The position numbers and the translations under genes were made by a program. From Gemmatimonadaceae bacterium (GTDB lineage: Bacteria > Gemmatimonadota > Gemmatimonadetes > Gemmatimonadales > Gemmatimonadaceae): 29,812 nucleotides of DNA. Location of the stretch: positions 1-29,812 of the forward strand of contig JACMLI010000410.1 of NCBI GenBank assembly GCA_014379705.1, read 5' to 3'. Shown piece after piece: positions 7,826 to 14,309 of the stretch (its first letter is position 1; every line of letters begins with the position of its first letter). The notes beneath the pieces were generated by a model that worked only from the letters and a program-made list of their open reading frames with translations, had not been told where the DNA came from and searched no databases.

Positions 7826-9029
7826 GGTGGTGGGGCTGCAGGAGCTGGCCATCTGGATCGCCGTTGGCCTCGTCACCCTGCTGCTGCGCCGGCGCCCGGA
7901 ACTCGAGCGGCTGCCGCTGCGGTTGGCGCTCGTGCTGTCGCTGGTTGCCGGTGGTGTCCTCGCGCTTGGATGGACACCCACCACGGCGCCATCGATGATC
8001 AACCGCCTCGTCGCGCAGACACCGCCGGTCATGCAGGCGCTGCTCGAGGAAGAGCGAGCGTCACCTGGCTTGCCGTGGGCGCACCTGCTCTGGGCGTGCG
8101 TGGCGACAGGCCTGGTCGTCAGGCTGATCCGGCAGTGCGCGCGCAGTTGGCGTGTAGCGCGACAGGCGGTCCCGGTCACGGCGTTGCCCCCCGAAGCCAC
8201 CACAGGCCATGCGTGGTGGCCGTCGATCCGTCGCAGCGACACGATCGCCGCGCCGGCCACCATTGGCAACGTCATACTCCTTCCGCGCAATTGGACGGAG
8301 CTGCACCTGCGCGCCGTGCGAGCGCTGCTTCAGCACGAGCGCGGCCATGTCGCTCGTGGAGACTTCTGGTGGACGCTCCTCTCGAAGTTGCACCTGGCGA
8401 TCTTCTGGTGGAATCCGTTCGCGTGGTGGGCCGACCGTCGGTTGTCCTATCTCGCCGAATGCCTCAGCGACGACGATGTGTTGAGCACCGGACACCATCG
8501 CACCGACTACGCCGAGTTGTTGCTGCACTACCTGCGTGGTGCGCCTCCGGCGGGCGTCGGACTGTCGGCCGCAAGCAGCATGCGCCAGCGGCTCGATCGC
8601 ATTCTCCGCGGCCCGGACACGTCGCAGCGGACCACGGCGTCGAGGTCGGCCGTCGCCGGACTGCTCTTCGTGGCGGCGACGACCTTGTCCATGCCGGTGA
8701 TGTGGGCCGCAGGCGCGGCGACCGAGTTCAGTGTGCCCCTGCGGTTCGTGCTGGTGCGTGGCGGCAAGGATGTGCTGATGTCGGGTTCAACGGAGGATGT
8801 GGATCGCGCCCTCGCCGCCGTGGGCACGACTCGGCAACCCGTGCTCTGGTATGCCCGCGGATCGCACGTTCGCGTAGTGGATGAGCCGTGCGTCATCTCC
8901 GAGGTTGAGGCCTTCCATCGCGGCCATCGCCCCGTATCGCAAGGAACGATGGCCACTTCCTCGCGCCTCGCGCGCACAGGACCGGAGCGTCGAACGTTCT
9001 GGCTGATCCGAAAGATCGATAAACCGTAG
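7824..9029 (+). CDS. M56 (BlaR1-like) membrane metallopeptidase
   Basis: About 401 residues with N-terminal membrane helices (LAIWIAVGLVTLLL, LALVLSLVAGGVLALGW, LLWACVATGLVV), then QHERGHVARGD with the HExxH zinc motif (residues about 171-175), followed by FWWNPFAWW and YLAECLSDDDVL whose Glu is the likely third zinc ligand, and a further helix (SAVAGLLFVAATTLSMPV). This is the plan of BlaR1/M56 peptidases, which normally sense a signal and cleave a BlaI-type repressor. No BlaI gene is seen beside it, and the C-terminal part (about 290-401) is not a penicillin-binding domain. ATG at 7824 gives a natural N terminus; GTG at 7731 is an in-frame alternative that would lie inside the signal-peptide coding of the opposite gene. 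The start overlaps that of the divergent gene by two bases. Confidence 0.82.
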   Translation: MVVGLQELAIWIAVGLVTLLLRRRPELERLPLRLALVLSLVAGGVLALGWTPTTAPSMINRLVAQTPPVMQALLEEERASPGLPWAHLLWACVATGLVVRLIRQCARSWRVARQAVPVTALPPEATTGHAWWPSIRRSDTIAAPATIGNVILLPRNWTELHLRAVRALLQHERGHVARGDFWWTLLSKLHLAIFWWNPFAWWADRRLSYLAECLSDDDVLSTGHHRTDYAELLLHYLRGAPPAGVGLSAASSMRQRLDRILRGPDTSQRTTASRSAVAGLLFVAATTLSMPVMWAAGAATEFSVPLRFVLVRGGKDVLMSGSTEDVDRALAAVGTTRQPVLWYARGSHVRVVDEPCVISEVEAFHRGHRPVSQGTMATSSRLARTGPERRTFWLIRKIDKP

Positions 9030-9077
9030 TGCCACGAGCGGTACACTGCGGACGCCGGCGCCATCCGCCATTCGCCC

Positions 9078-9117
9078 ACCCGACGACCCGACTACCCGAC
9101 TACCCGACTACCCGACC
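9078..9117. repeat. Tandem 8-bp repeat, five ACCCGACN units
   Basis: Five consecutive 8-bp units ACCCGAC(G/T/T/T/C) lie between the convergent M56 and lipoprotein genes. The three middle copies are identical. Nothing else is seen in the 90-base gap. Confidence 0.85.
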
Positions 9118-9121
9118 AACA

Positions 9122-9577
9122 TCACACTCTCCTCACCGGCAACGCGTCAAGGTTGAAGAAGCAGTCGTAGAGGCACTTCTTCTGGCCGCCGATGCAGTTC
9201 GAGCCCGTGATGAAGCAGATCAGGTCACCCATGACGACCACGGGCACGCACACGCCAGCGCAGGTGCCCCCGCCGCCGGTGTTCCGCGAGGCAAAGGTGA
9301 TCCCCGGGCGCAGACCCCCGGTTCGGACGACACCGGCATCGCCCTGCCGATTCAGCGCCTGCCAGTCTTCGACATCGCGCGCAAGCGCCGCGAGCGAGAC
9401 GCGATCTTCATCCGACATGCGCCCGGCAGCAGTCACGCTTGCCGCAAGATCCCCCGTGCGTTGCACAAGGTGCGCCCGCTGCGCGTCGACCAGCACCGGC
9501 GCTGATGCCTCCCCGGCGCATGCCGCGAGCGTCAGTGCGAGCATGCCGGCCACCAGTCCCATCGTTCGTCGTGTCAT
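9122..9577 (-). CDS. Small Cys-rich lipoprotein, unknown function
   Basis: I do not recognise a family. The 151-residue protein has a lipoprotein signal: basic MTRR, a hydrophobic run and LAAC with the lipid-modified Cys at residue 20. The middle is a charged helical region (about 30-80), and the end holds a Gly-rich stretch and six cysteines (TC, VC, IC, NC, KC, DC) in about 35 residues, which suggests disulphide-stabilised packing outside the cytoplasm. ATG at 9577 is chosen because GGAGG stands about nine bases before it and because the lipobox then falls at the right depth; an in-frame start at 9637 would bury the signal. It is convergent with the M56 gene and has its own upstream gap of about 200 bases. 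Confidence 0.75.
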   Translation of the reverse strand: MTRRTMGLVAGMLALTLAACAGEASAPVLVDAQRAHLVQRTGDLAASVTAAGRMSDEDRVSLAALARDVEDWQALNRQGDAGVVRTGGLRPGITFASRNTGGGGTCAGVCVPVVVMGDLICFITGSNCIGGQKKCLYDCFFNLDALPVRRV

Positions 9578-9730
9578 CGGATGGTTCCTCCTCGAGAATT
9601 GAACACCACCGATCGCCGTGTGCAGGTCGGGGCTCACTCATGAGATCGGAAAACCCGGCGGGATGCTGACACGCTGTCTCTCCGCACGAAGCACGTCACC
9701 TTTTCCGACGTGCGGCTACTCTGGTCTCGA

Positions 9731-9749
9731 AGGCGCGATGGTCGCGCCT
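9731..9749. terminator. Hairpin, possible terminator
   Basis: AGGCGCGA and TCGCGCCT form a perfect 8-bp stem around a 3-nt loop, in the space between the lipoprotein gene and the SRPBCC remnant. There is no T run, so a terminator role is only possible; it would serve the minus-strand ArsR-SRPBCC unit. Nothing else was recognised between 9578 and 9794. Confidence 0.35.
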
Positions 9750-9794
9750 CGTTCGACCACGGAATCGCCTCTGGAAGCTCCTGCACGCTGCGAC

Positions 9795-9899
9795 GCACAA
9801 GCGCGGGCGTGGTGTGCGCGTCTCACACCACGTCGCGCGGGGCGTCGAACGAGCGCGTGATGCGAATGTCGCGGTCGGGCGGAAGAGTGATCTCGGGAT
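9795..9899 (-). pseudogene. Remnant of a second SRPBCC (AHSA1-like) gene
   Basis: Directly downstream of the intact SRPBCC gene, the minus strand reads PEITLPPDRDIRITRSFDAP, RDVV, stop, DAHTTPALVRR. This matches the N terminus of an AHSA1-type SRPBCC protein (compare LPSDTEVRVTRDFKAPRRLV in the neighbour), with a TGA where an aromatic codon is expected before DAHTTPALV, and the frame is lost soon after. It has no start codon of its own. It is best read as a decayed tandem paralogue. Confidence 0.6.
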
Positions 9900-9910
9900 G
9901 TCAGGCCACC

Positions 9911-10426
9911 TCAGCCTCCCTGCTGTTCTGCGACAAGCTTGTCGAGGCGCTCGTAACTGGTCTCCATGCCGTCGGTCATACCGGTGGAGATGGCCGCATC
10001 GCGCTCTTCCTTCGAACCGTAGGCTATCAGCGTGACCAGCGTCGTGACGCCGTTCTTCTCAGTGAAAGTTGTTTGGGTGATGGTCGGGCTGGTGGGCATC
10101 ACGCCGCCAAAGCTGCCGGGATCGTAGTATTCGGCTTGGACCATTTTTCCAGGCGCATCGACTTCGCGGTAATCCCCCTGGAAGCCGAATTCCTTGCCGT
10201 CCTCATCCTGGCGCCAGCGCCAGCGATATCTGCCGCCGGGGCGGACATCCATTTCGCACACCGGCATCGACCAGCCCGGATAGCCCCCTATCCAGCGCTG
10301 AAGAAGCTTCGGCTCGGTATGCGCCTGCCAGACCAGCCTGCGGGGCGCCTTGAAGTCGCGCGTGACGCGCACCTCGGTGTCGCTCGGCAGCGAAACTTGG
10401 GCTTTGTTGTTGATGGTGGTGGTCAT
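9911..10426 (-). CDS. SRPBCC family protein (AHSA1-like)
   Basis: The 171-residue protein belongs to the START/Bet v1-like SRPBCC superfamily, AHSA1-type subgroup. The first strand LPSDTEVRVTRDFKAPRRLVWQAHTEP, the WIGGYPGWSMPVCEMDVRPGGRYRW segment and the C-terminal helix TDGMETSYERLDKLVAEQ are typical. Such proteins form a ligand-binding cavity; in bacteria they are often encoded next to an ArsR regulator, as here, and their ligands are mostly unknown. The ATG at 10426 is preceded by AAAGGA at good spacing. It is the last intact gene of the ArsR unit on the minus strand, separated from ArsR by a decayed VOC gene. Confidence 0.88.
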   Translation of the reverse strand: MTTTINNKAQVSLPSDTEVRVTRDFKAPRRLVWQAHTEPKLLQRWIGGYPGWSMPVCEMDVRPGGRYRWRWRQDEDGKEFGFQGDYREVDAPGKMVQAEYYDPGSFGGVMPTSPTITQTTFTEKNGVTTLVTLIAYGSKEERDAAISTGMTDGMETSYERLDKLVAEQQGG

Positions 10427-10457
10427 GGAGGTTCCTTTCGTCTCGTGTTCGTGTGAA

Positions 10458-10652
10458 CTAGGCGGCCGCAGCGCGATCGAGATCGGCGGCGACGATTTCC
10501 TTCATCTTGAACAGGGCCTGCACGACGCGGTTGGCCGACATCGGATGGCCGACTTGATCTCCGAGTTCGGGAAGACTGAGATGTAGAACTTCGCAGCTTC
10601 CTCGACCGGGCCGTCGAACATCAGTAACGGGAAACTTCTGAACAGATGCCAT
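10458..10652 (-). pseudogene. Internally deleted PhnB-like VOC gene
   Basis: The frame from ATG 10652 begins MASVQKFPVTDV and ends MSANRVVQALFKMKEIVAADLDRA, which matches the two ends of PhnB/3-demethylubiquinone-type VOC proteins (usual start M..VQKI.PFLWFD and usual end ..RV..AMLKM.KID.A.L..A). Between them, the plus-one frame reads MFDGPVEEAAKFYISVFPNSE, the canonical first helix of this family. The gene therefore carries a frameshift near codon 8 and a central deletion of roughly 90 codons. A good ribosome site (AGGAGA) remains before the ATG. Intact homologues of this kind are often encoded with SRPBCC and ArsR genes, which agrees with its place here. Confidence 0.75.
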
Positions 10653-10663
10653 GCTGAATTCTC

Positions 10664-11020
10664 CTAGTGGCGCTTGCGTTTTGATTTGGGAGGGTTGGCC
10701 TGCAGCTCGTCGAGCAGTTCGTCGAGGGCGCTGTAACGGCGCTCCCAGAACTGCCGGTATTCCTCGAGCCAGGCGGTCGCTTCGCCGAGGCGCACGCCTT
10801 CGATCTTGCGCGGGCGGCGCTGTGCGTCCTGCGCCGTCGAGATGAGGCCGGCGTGCTCCAGCACCTTCAGGTGCTTGGAGATCGCCGGCTGGCTCATGGC
10901 GAAGGGTTGCGTCAGTTCCGCAACCGAGGCGTTCCCCAGGGCGAGCCGGGCGAGAATCGCGCGGCGCGTGGGGTCCGCCAAGGCGGCGAAGGTAGCGTCG
11001 AGGCGTTGGGAGGGGGTCAT
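10664..11020 (-). CDS. ArsR family transcriptional regulator
   Basis: The 118-residue protein is an ArsR-type winged-helix regulator: ATFAALADPTRRAILARL is the standard opening helix, SVAELTQPFAMSQPAISKHL is the helix-turn-helix with the recognition helix, and LEHAGLISTAQDAQRRPRKI forms the wing. The C-terminal part (WLEEYRQFWERRYSALDELLDEL) is the long helix found in the non-metal ArsR group that accompanies SRPBCC genes; no metal-binding Cys pair is visible. The start at 11020 stands only 11 bases from a perfect palindrome (11032-11049), so the transcript leader must be very short and self-repression is likely. The downstream genes on the same strand are a decayed VOC gene and an SRPBCC gene. 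Confidence 0.92.
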   Translation of the reverse strand: MTPSQRLDATFAALADPTRRAILARLALGNASVAELTQPFAMSQPAISKHLKVLEHAGLISTAQDAQRRPRKIEGVRLGEATAWLEEYRQFWERRYSALDELLDELQANPPKSKRKRH

Positions 11021-11031
11021 AACCGTGGGGA

Positions 11032-11049
11032 CATAACCATATGGTTATG
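11032..11049. promoter_or_regulatory. Palindromic operator of the ArsR unit
   Basis: CATAACCATATGGTTATG is an 18-bp perfect palindrome just upstream of the ArsR start; a related half, GTAACCATTCAGTTATG, follows at about 11051-11067. The sequence fits an ArsR-type operator. Binding is inferred from position and symmetry. Confidence 0.7.
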
Positions 11050-11271
11050 GTAACCATTCAGTTATGAACTTCAAGTGCCCTGGCTGAGATTCTTTTGAGG
11101 GGAGAGAGTCTGGGGTGGCGGGCCGGCTGGTTTGAGCGTCGAGAGCTTGGCAGCGTTTCGGCACGCAGGAAGAACGTTTTTGCGCTTATCTCGAAACGAT
11201 GTATTCGATGTCGGCCGCGTATTGTCCGTTTACACTCTGCGGAGTTCGTTCGCGCTGCGTCGCTGGACGCT

Positions 11272-11393
11272 GTCTAGCGAGCGTTGCTGCAGTCAAAGGC
11301 GGTGAGGTACGCTGTGTAACTGCGCAGCGCTTGCGCGCTGCTCAGTTCACAGCTGATATATTGGAGCCTCTGCAGCAGAACGCGGCGTTATGC
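11272..11393 (+). other. attC-type integron recombination site with long inner hairpin
   Basis: The core boxes are GTCTAGC (11272-11278) and GTTATGC (11387-11393). Next to them GCGTTGCTGCAG (11281-11292) pairs over 12 bp with CTGCAGCAGAACGC (11370-11383), leaving two extrahelical bases (AG) on one side, as in known attC L boxes. The variable central part holds a further long hairpin at 11311-11353 (GCTGTG, AACTG and GCAGCGC pairing with GCGCTGC, CAGTT and CACAGC around TTGC). Total length 122 bp is within the attC range. It stands 27 bases before a mini-ORF and 69 bases before a Sat-like acetyltransferase gene. The first core has G where the consensus RYYYAAC has A. Confidence 0.65.
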
Positions 11394-11420
11394 GGCTACA
11401 GACATCGAAGTGGAGCAACA

Positions 11421-11462
11421 ATGATTGTGCGTGAACCGGCGGCGGCGGTTGAAAGGCAATAG
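11421..11462 (+). CDS. Possible 13-codon leader ORF of the acetyltransferase cassette
   Basis: ATG at 11421, preceded by GGAG at 7 nt, opens a 13-residue frame ending in TAG immediately before the ATG of the acetyltransferase gene (TAGATG). Short ORFs that feed ribosomes to a cassette gene are known at attI sites; here it sits in the cassette itself. Whether it is translated is unknown. Confidence 0.35.
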   Translation: MIVREPAAAVERQ

Positions 11463-12038
11463 ATGTGGACCATGGCCACCCTGCGACCACTCGCCCTGCC
11501 GTCTGATCAGGTGTCGCTGGAGCGGCTTGACCTCTCGTTCATCAGCCACGCGATGTACCTGGTTGAGCGGCTTCCAAACGGCTTTGCGCTAGTGGAGCGT
11601 CCTTCCTCGCCACCCCTTGAGAACCGATACCAGATCGACTGGGCAGAGTTGACAAGCGCCGCGTTCGCTATCGTGGCGGAGCATGCTGGCCACTTGGTTG
11701 GCATCGGTGCACTGACCATCACCGAATGGAATCGCCGCGCCACACTCGCGCATCTGTACGTGGATCGCGCGTCGCGTGGCAAGGGCGTTGGCACGCAGCT
11801 ACTGGAAGCGCTTGCGAGTGAGGCCCAGCGGCGCAACCTGCGGGCGCTCTGGGTTGAAACGCAGAACGTGAATGTGTCCGCCATCGCCTTCTATCGCGCA
11901 CATGGCTTTAAACTGTGCGGGCTGGACACGTCGCTGTACGATCCCGACCTGGCGCCCGGCGAGACGGCGATCTATTTCGTCCGGGCGTTGGAGGATTCGC
12001 GGCACCAGACGCTCACCGCCGGCGCGCCAGCCGTATGA
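11463..12038 (+). CDS. GNAT acetyltransferase, streptothricin-acetyltransferase-like
   Basis: The 191-residue protein (or 188 from ATG 11472) has the GNAT fold: motif A reads LYVDRASRGKGVGTQLLEAL with the acetyl-CoA-binding RGKGVG loop, and motif B reads NVSAIAFYRAHGFKL. The block LWVETQNVNVSAIAFYRAHG with GLDTSLYDPD and GETAIYF parallels the C-terminal half of streptothricin acetyltransferases (Sat type: LETQTNNVPACNLYAKCGF, GGID, NETAMYW), as I remember them. Those enzymes inactivate streptothricin by acetylating its beta-lysine; whether this one does so is not known. The gene has AAAGG before its ATG, a mini-ORF abutting its start, and lies between two attC-type folds, the standard setting for integron cassettes, where sat genes are classic passengers. 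Confidence 0.82.
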   Translation: MWTMATLRPLALPSDQVSLERLDLSFISHAMYLVERLPNGFALVERPSSPPLENRYQIDWAELTSAAFAIVAEHAGHLVGIGALTITEWNRRATLAHLYVDRASRGKGVGTQLLEALASEAQRRNLRALWVETQNVNVSAIAFYRAHGFKLCGLDTSLYDPDLAPGETAIYFVRALEDSRHQTLTAGAPAV

Positions 12039-12091
12039 CGTGCGCTGCACCAGACAGGGCGTTGCCTTGCAGGTGAGCTGGGGCGTTAGGC
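12005..12091 (+). other. Possible attC-type site at the end of the acetyltransferase gene
   Basis: The right core GTTAGGC (12085-12091) is canonical. GCTCACC (12011-12017) pairs with GGTGAGC (12072-12078), and CCA (12005-12007) with TGG (12079-12081), leaving GAC extrahelical. The left core box is not recognisable. The fold overlaps the last codons of the acetyltransferase gene. Weaker than the other candidates. Confidence 0.4.
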
Positions 12092-12163
12092 CGCGCCGGA
12101 GCCAATTGCGCTGGAACGCTGCGTGCGTCCGCACCTGCTGCTACTACCTTATGGAGGAGACCT

Positions 12164-12517
12164 ATGCGGCGTCTACTCAACTCGCTCCCCAGGTTTGCGC
12201 TGGCTGCCGCCGCCCTCGTCCTGCTGCTAGCGGCTGTTGTGCTGCGACAGGGCTCCGGCGCTGCGTATGAGAGCCGGGACGCGTTCGCTGCGCAGGTGGA
12301 GGGCGGCGAGCGAACACTCAGCACCTCGATGGTCGCGAGGGAGTGGCGTAGCGAGATCGCCGCGCAGCGGATGACCGAACGGCGGGATCTTGTCCTCTCT
12401 CGGCTTCTTCTGGCCACTGGCATCCTCGCGCTCGTTGCCTTCGCCGTCTCGCTCCGTCCGACACCCGCAGCGCCGTCGGGGCCGACGCCCGTGACCCCCG
12501 TGCCGCCAAGGACCTGA
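12164..12517 (+). CDS. Small two-helix membrane protein, unknown function
   Basis: I do not recognise a family. The 117-residue protein has a basic N terminus (MRRLLNSLPR) and a first hydrophobic helix at about 11-28, a polar, charged central region of about 45 residues (YESRDAFAAQVEGGE, REWRSEIAAQRMTERRD), a second hydrophobic helix at about 79-96 (LLLATGILALVAFAVSL) and a Pro-rich tail. Both ends would lie on the same side of the membrane. GGAGGAG at 12153-12159 is a strong ribosome site just before the ATG. It is the only likely gene between two GTTAGGC core sites (12085 and 12683), so it appears to be the content of one cassette. Confidence 0.65.
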   Translation: MRRLLNSLPRFALAAAALVLLLAAVVLRQGSGAAYESRDAFAAQVEGGERTLSTSMVAREWRSEIAAQRMTERRDLVLSRLLLATGILALVAFAVSLRPTPAAPSGPTPVTPVPPRT

Positions 12518-12597
12518 AGGAGGGCGCTGCCGATTCACCTACTCGGCCGCTGCGATCGGCGCCTTCTTCGTCGTCGCTGAGGATGCCGCGTGCGACG

Positions 12598-12689
12598 GCC
12601 TAACGAACCTTGCCGCTGACAAGCACTTTTCGGATGCGGCTTCGCCGCAATGATGATAGTGTGCTTGCCGCTGAACTAAGGCGTTAGGC
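12598..12689 (+). other. attC-type integron recombination site
   Basis: This 92-bp site has perfect, complementary core boxes: GCCTAACG (12598-12605) and CGTTAGGC (12682-12689). Inside, CCTT (12608-12611) pairs with AAGG (12678-12681), CAAGCAC (12620-12626) pairs with GTGCTTG (12661-12667), and GCGGC/GCCGC form a tight hairpin around TTC (12636-12648). A direct repeat TTGCCGCTGA occurs in both halves. Box order and length fit an attC site; the unpaired central spacers are longer than usual. Confidence 0.75.
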
Positions 12690-12698
12690 GTTCCTCTC

Positions 12699-13598
12699 TC
12701 ACGGATCGGCCACGCGGTCCACGAGCCACTCGACGATCGCGTCGAATCTCTCCTGATCGAGCGCGTGGCCGCGATCGACACGCAGCTCGGTAATGAAGTC
12801 GCCGGCGACCTTGGCCACGACTTGATCGGCATCCCGTGAGTACTTGTCTTCTGTACCCGACACGACGAGCGTCGGCCGAGGTCCGATGGCTGAGAGGACG
12901 TCGTGCGTGTCGATCTGGCGAGCGAGCCCGGGCACAGTCTCGAACAGGGTGATGCCGGTGTCTTCCCGACGCCGTGTCGCGAAGCTACACACGGCGCCGC
13001 TGACGCATGCGAACCTGCATCGTGCATCAACGGCCGCGTGGTAGAGTGCCGTGTACCCACCATACGAGTGTCCGGCCACCCCCACGAGCCGCTCGTCTAC
13101 CTCAGCGGCGTCGAGCAGGACGCTCAGAGCCCGTTGGGCGTCGTCCAGGCACTTCCTCATCAGCAGGTCGCCATCGAGCAACCTGTAGGCCATGGCGTTG
13201 TAGTGCTGGACCCAATCACGATCTCCCGGTTCGACCCCCTGAACCGCTCCCCGTCGATCCTCGAACGTGATGGCATCGGGGGCCAGGACTGCGAGACCTC
13301 TCCGAGCGAGCGCCGGCCCGAAGGCTTGATACCGGTCGCCCACCACGCCGGCTACCTCGCTCTTCCCGAAATGGAACTCCCCGTTGTGCTGATGGAAGAC
13401 GACCACTCCACCGAGCGCTTGGCGATGCTCCGGCATGAACAGGAAAGCCGGGATGACGTCACCTTCGAGGCCCCGGTACTCGATCCGTTCTCGGTGGAAC
13501 CCGCTGGCCTCTCTAAAGTCGCCTCGTCGGAACGCCACTGGAACAGGGTGCGCAAGCGCCAGGCGCGCTCGAAGCGTCGAGGCCAGATCGGTCATCAT
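12699..13598 (-). CDS. Dienelactone-hydrolase-like alpha/beta hydrolase
   Basis: The 299-residue protein is an alpha/beta hydrolase of the dienelactone hydrolase/acetyl-xylan-esterase-like group. VAGHSYGGYTAL gives the nucleophile elbow (Ser178), VSGTEDKYSRDAD the acid (Asp251 likely) and DRGHALDQER the catalytic His (about 278). FHQHNGEFHFGKSE supplies the oxyanion-side loop. Family members hydrolyse esters or lactones; the substrate is unknown, and there is no signal peptide, so it is probably cytoplasmic. The gene begins nine bases after the attC site at 12598-12689 with its 3' end facing that site, so if it is a cassette gene it is inserted against the usual direction. No clear ribosome site precedes the MM start and no good attC closes the other end. 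Confidence 0.85.
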   Translation of the reverse strand: MMTDLASTLRARLALAHPVPVAFRRGDFREASGFHRERIEYRGLEGDVIPAFLFMPEHRQALGGVVVFHQHNGEFHFGKSEVAGVVGDRYQAFGPALARRGLAVLAPDAITFEDRRGAVQGVEPGDRDWVQHYNAMAYRLLDGDLLMRKCLDDAQRALSVLLDAAEVDERLVGVAGHSYGGYTALYHAAVDARCRFACVSGAVCSFATRRREDTGITLFETVPGLARQIDTHDVLSAIGPRPTLVVSGTEDKYSRDADQVVAKVAGDFITELRVDRGHALDQERFDAIVEWLVDRVADP

Positions 13599-13642
13599 CT
13601 GACAATGATAGCCGGAATCACATAGCCGCCAACATTGAAGCG

Positions 13643-13737
13643 ATGGGCGCCCCGACTTCGACTTCAGCCACCTCTCTCCCGAAGAGCGCGTCGAACTCGC
13701 CGAGCAGCTCTGGGATCGTTGCGAACTGTGCGGGTGA
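13643..13737 (+). pseudogene. Frameshifted fragment of an addiction-module antitoxin gene
   Basis: One frame reads FDFSHLSPEERVELAEQLWD, the highly typical N-terminal stretch of the small antitoxins of the addiction-module component group that partner RelE/ParE toxins. The ATG at 13643 is one frame off (a single missing base at about 13651-13654 would restore the link), and the frame ends after five unrelated residues instead of the usual further 45. No toxin gene follows. It is a fossil fragment. Confidence 0.7.
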
Positions 13738-13954
13738 TGCTCGCGACGATCGAGGGAGCACCTGGGGCGGTTGACGATGTCCAGAAGGCGCCGCTCCGCA
13801 GGTTCTGCGTTGCAGCCGACCGCCGAGTAGATTTTGTGCTCGCTTCGCTCGCCCGAACTCCTTCGGCGTCAGCTTTCCCAGTCGTTGCGACTCTGCATGT
13901 ACGCGTTAGTCTGAACACTCAGCAGATGCGTCAGACCCGAACACTCGCGAAGAT
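13738..13954. other. Gap with inverted and direct repeats before the truncated SDR gene
   Basis: No gene is recognised. The stretch holds AGTCG/CGACT around TTG (about 13880-13892), the word GTTAGTC (13905-13911), an inverted pair GTCTGA/TCAGAC (about 13908-13913 and 13931-13936) and two copies of GAACACTC (about 13913 and 13939). The last two could be an operator for the following gene. Confidence 0.3.
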
Positions 13955-14305
13955 ATGGGCAAGCTCGCACTCGTCACTGGGGCCCCCTCGGGCATCGGCA
14001 GGACATTCGCTGAGCGGCTCGCCGACGACGGTTACGATCTCGTCCTCGTAGGCCGGCGGCACGACCGGCTCCAGGAATTCGTCGCTGCTCACCCGGAGCT
14101 TCGCCTGCAGATCATGGCGGTTGACTTGTCGACCGGCGGCGGTGTTCACGCCGTCGCTGATGTATGCGCGCGCGAGCCGTTGACTATGCTGGTGAATAGC
14201 GCGGGCGTGGCCCACTACATGCCGCTCGCGGAGCTCTCCGTCGAGAAGGCGCAAGAGCTGGTTCACGTCAAAGTGGTCGCGCCTTCGATGCTCGCCCGCG
14301 ACTGA
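13955..14305 (+). pseudogene. Truncated short-chain dehydrogenase/reductase
   Basis: The 116-residue frame is the N-terminal half of a short-chain dehydrogenase: KLALVTGAPSGIGRTFAERL is the TGxxxGIG dinucleotide-binding loop, LVLVGRRHDRLQE the second strand, and MLVNSAGVAHYMPLAELS the NxAG motif. Complete family members have about 250 residues with a catalytic Ser and YxxxK; the frame stops at VKVVAPSMLARD and no continuation with YxxxK is found downstream in any frame I inspected. The break is sharp and joins unrelated sequence, so this looks like a rearrangement end and not a point mutation. The fold cannot be catalytic. Confidence 0.78.
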
Positions 14306-14309
14306 GGTC

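Noticed and set aside
6671..8884. A 737-codon plus-strand open frame
   Set aside because: It runs antisense through the sugar dehydrogenase fusion and in another frame of the M56 gene, has low-complexity Arg/Ala/Gly-rich content and no domain motif; typical of shadow frames in high-GC DNA.
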